Below, in pieces: positions 51,766-53,163 of a DNA stretch of 53,163 nt. Position 1 is the stretch's first letter; every line of letters starts with the position of its first letter. The position numbers were made by a program, and so were the translations under genes. Location: contig JABABV010000006.1 of NCBI GenBank assembly GCA_014238055.1, positions 1 through 53,163 on the forward strand. The letters run 5' to 3'. Source of the stretch: Mycoplasmatales bacterium. GTDB taxonomy: Bacteria > Bacillota_I > Bacilli_A > Mycoplasmatales > JABABV01. The notes under the pieces were generated by a model that saw only the letters and a list, made by a program, of their open reading frames with translations, searched no databases and was not told the DNA's origin.

Positions 51766-53163
51766 ATGAAATTATTTTTTAAAAATTTATGATATTATCG
51801 AGAAGTAATTTGAAAAAAACCAAACATTAATCGTAAATCTGATAAACGTAGTGCCAGTTACTTGGAACTATTTTTTGACTTGGCTTTCGTGTCTGCTATA
51901 TCTGTGTTTTCGAACTATATAGATTACAGCTGACATAATCACCAAATGTTTTTATGATTATTGTTTTTTTATTTTTTATGAAGTGTTTGATTCAACATTA
52001 CTTTATATTCAGATAGATTTGAAACATCTGGAATAAGGTATAGGCTTCTTTTATGAGCTAATATGATACCTTGTTTGATAATGGCTTTCGGGTTTTCTGA
52101 AACTCACTTAATAGCAAGATATAGTAATAATACATTATTGGAATTAAAAGGAACGTATATATTTGGTTTTGTAACTTCTAGACTATTAATAGCAATTATA
52201 TATTTAGATATTGTTGTAAATTCTTCAGAACAAAATAGTTTTATTTATCAAAATTATTTTTTTCCAGCAATTGGATTTATAATTAGTCCTCTTTTAATGT
52301 TTACTTCTTATGCTTGATCTGATAATTTTAATTTTACGCACAGTAAACATTTTGGAGAAATTCTATTTTCCTGTATAGCTGTTATAGAATTTGTTTTCAC
52401 CACCATACCTTTATTTATGTGGTCTGAAAAATTACCTAGACTCCACAAAACTCATATAACAGATAGATTTGTATTGTTCACCTTGATTACTTTAGGTGAA
52501 ATAATGCTAACTTCTTTTGTAAGTTTAATAGATACTAATAAGCTTAATTTTTTATTAACAAACTTGAATCTTAATTACATATATTTGATTTGAAGATTTT
52601 CAGTCAGTATTCTCTTAATTTTCTTAATATGATGGGTTTACACAGACTGGGTCGGCTCGATAATTTACACTAAAACAAAGCATAACCGGAAGATTATTTT
52701 ATATTCTTATGCTCACTTTGGCCTCGTAGTTGGACTCTTGTTGATTTCTAGAGGAATAGACGGCATTAATACAGTTTCAACAATTGTTCATTCTGGTCAT
52801 ACTTTATCCGAAACACAAGCTATAATATCTTCGTCAGAATTAACGGATATTTATGGTGGTGAACAAGTATATATTTATACTAAATTATTTAACATAGGTT
52901 GTTCTATATATTTAATTTCAATATTATTGATCATGTTTACAACTAATTTAAAATTTGCCAGTCAAAATTTTGAAGCGAATAACCATGAAATAACGTTATG
53001 ATTGTCAATCGTAGCTGCCATAGTTACTTTTGCCACATTGACCGCAATAACCGAAACAACCGAAGACAAACATTTTGTATTTTTCTTTGAAGTAAATATA
53101 TATATTGCCGTTGGCGTCATGCTTTATTTAATAATCAACGGAATCATCGTATGAATGCTTTAC
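51766..53163 (+). CDS. ltrA: LtrA-family low-temperature-requirement membrane protein (3' end outside window)
   Basis: First 466 codons of a large membrane protein with about ten helices. The N-terminal segment SASYLELFFDLAFVSAIS is the signature of the LtrA family (ELFFDLVFV), and a second landmark FVLFTLITLGE lies in the middle. The family's function is poorly known (low-temperature growth in Listeria). Trp is TGA at twelve sites and TGG at three, with a CGG Arg codon at 52687-52689 and a small GC-richer patch around 52620-52690. ATG 51766 is 6 nt after trmK without a ribosome-binding site. Confidence 0.88.

Noticed and set aside
1-53163. CRISPR arrays, insertion sequences, prophage genes, rRNA genes or a dnaA-type origin
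   Set aside because: No regularly spaced short repeats, transposase or integrase frames, terminal inverted repeats, rRNA signatures or DnaA-box clusters were seen.

Overview
The window is a piece of an AT-rich mollicute chromosome. UGA is read as tryptophan throughout: most reading frames continue through several in-frame TGA codons, and the one tRNA gene seen is a tRNA-Trp with anticodon UCA. The gene set points to Spiroplasma or a close relative (Entomoplasmatales type) rather than a highly reduced Mycoplasma. It has full-length polA, dnaE, mutM, recA, recU, dnaD/dnaB/dnaI, miaB, ezrA and a gpsB-like gene. The genus assignment is inference from gene content and order.

Layout. 1-3114: tandem array of paralogous lipoprotein genes (one cut by the window edge, two complete, one decayed). 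3175-5328: two paralogous ECF-transporter S components, the left one frameshifted, around an inorganic pyrophosphatase. 5396-9578: hypothetical gene, cmk, der, gpsA, hup. 9667-12537: a YugP-like membrane protein without its protease motif, dnaD, recU, a gpsB-like gene and the RNase P RNA. 12655-14940: small membrane proteins, pgsA and an HPF/RaiA factor. 15000-18427: recA, ymdB, miaB. 18475-19957: an overlapping pair of unrecognised genes. 20007-22458: acpP, tRNA-Trp(UCA), degV, pncB. 22516-25286: two YtxG/YtxH-like genes, tyrS, and convergent rpsD with a structured leader. 25603-29825: ezrA, thiI, a DHH phosphoesterase and a tail-anchored protein. 29905-42142: dnaE, polA, mutM, coaE, dnaB, dnaI, tpiA, thrS, coaX. 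42208-44614: a C39-peptidase ABC exporter and a small partner. 44627-51759: ybeY, dgkA, cdd, era, glyS, dnaG, rpoD, trmK. 51766-end: LtrA-family membrane protein running off the window.

Most blocks keep the gene order known from Bacillus, with gaps where rny (between recA and ymdB) and recO (between era and glyS) would be expected. Genes are tightly packed, often overlapping by 8-38 nt. Five promoters of an extended -10 type (TGnTATAAT) without a clear -35 box can be read. The rpsD and rnpB promoters have both boxes.

The most interesting points are: an 18-bp hairpin between coaX and the C39 exporter that looks like a terminator and also contains the exporter's ribosome-binding site; that exporter with an orphan partner and no visible substrate; a ThrRS with a decayed editing domain; a YugP-like protein that has lost HExxH; the orphan gene pair at 18475-19957; and the mosaic, partly decayed lipoprotein array.
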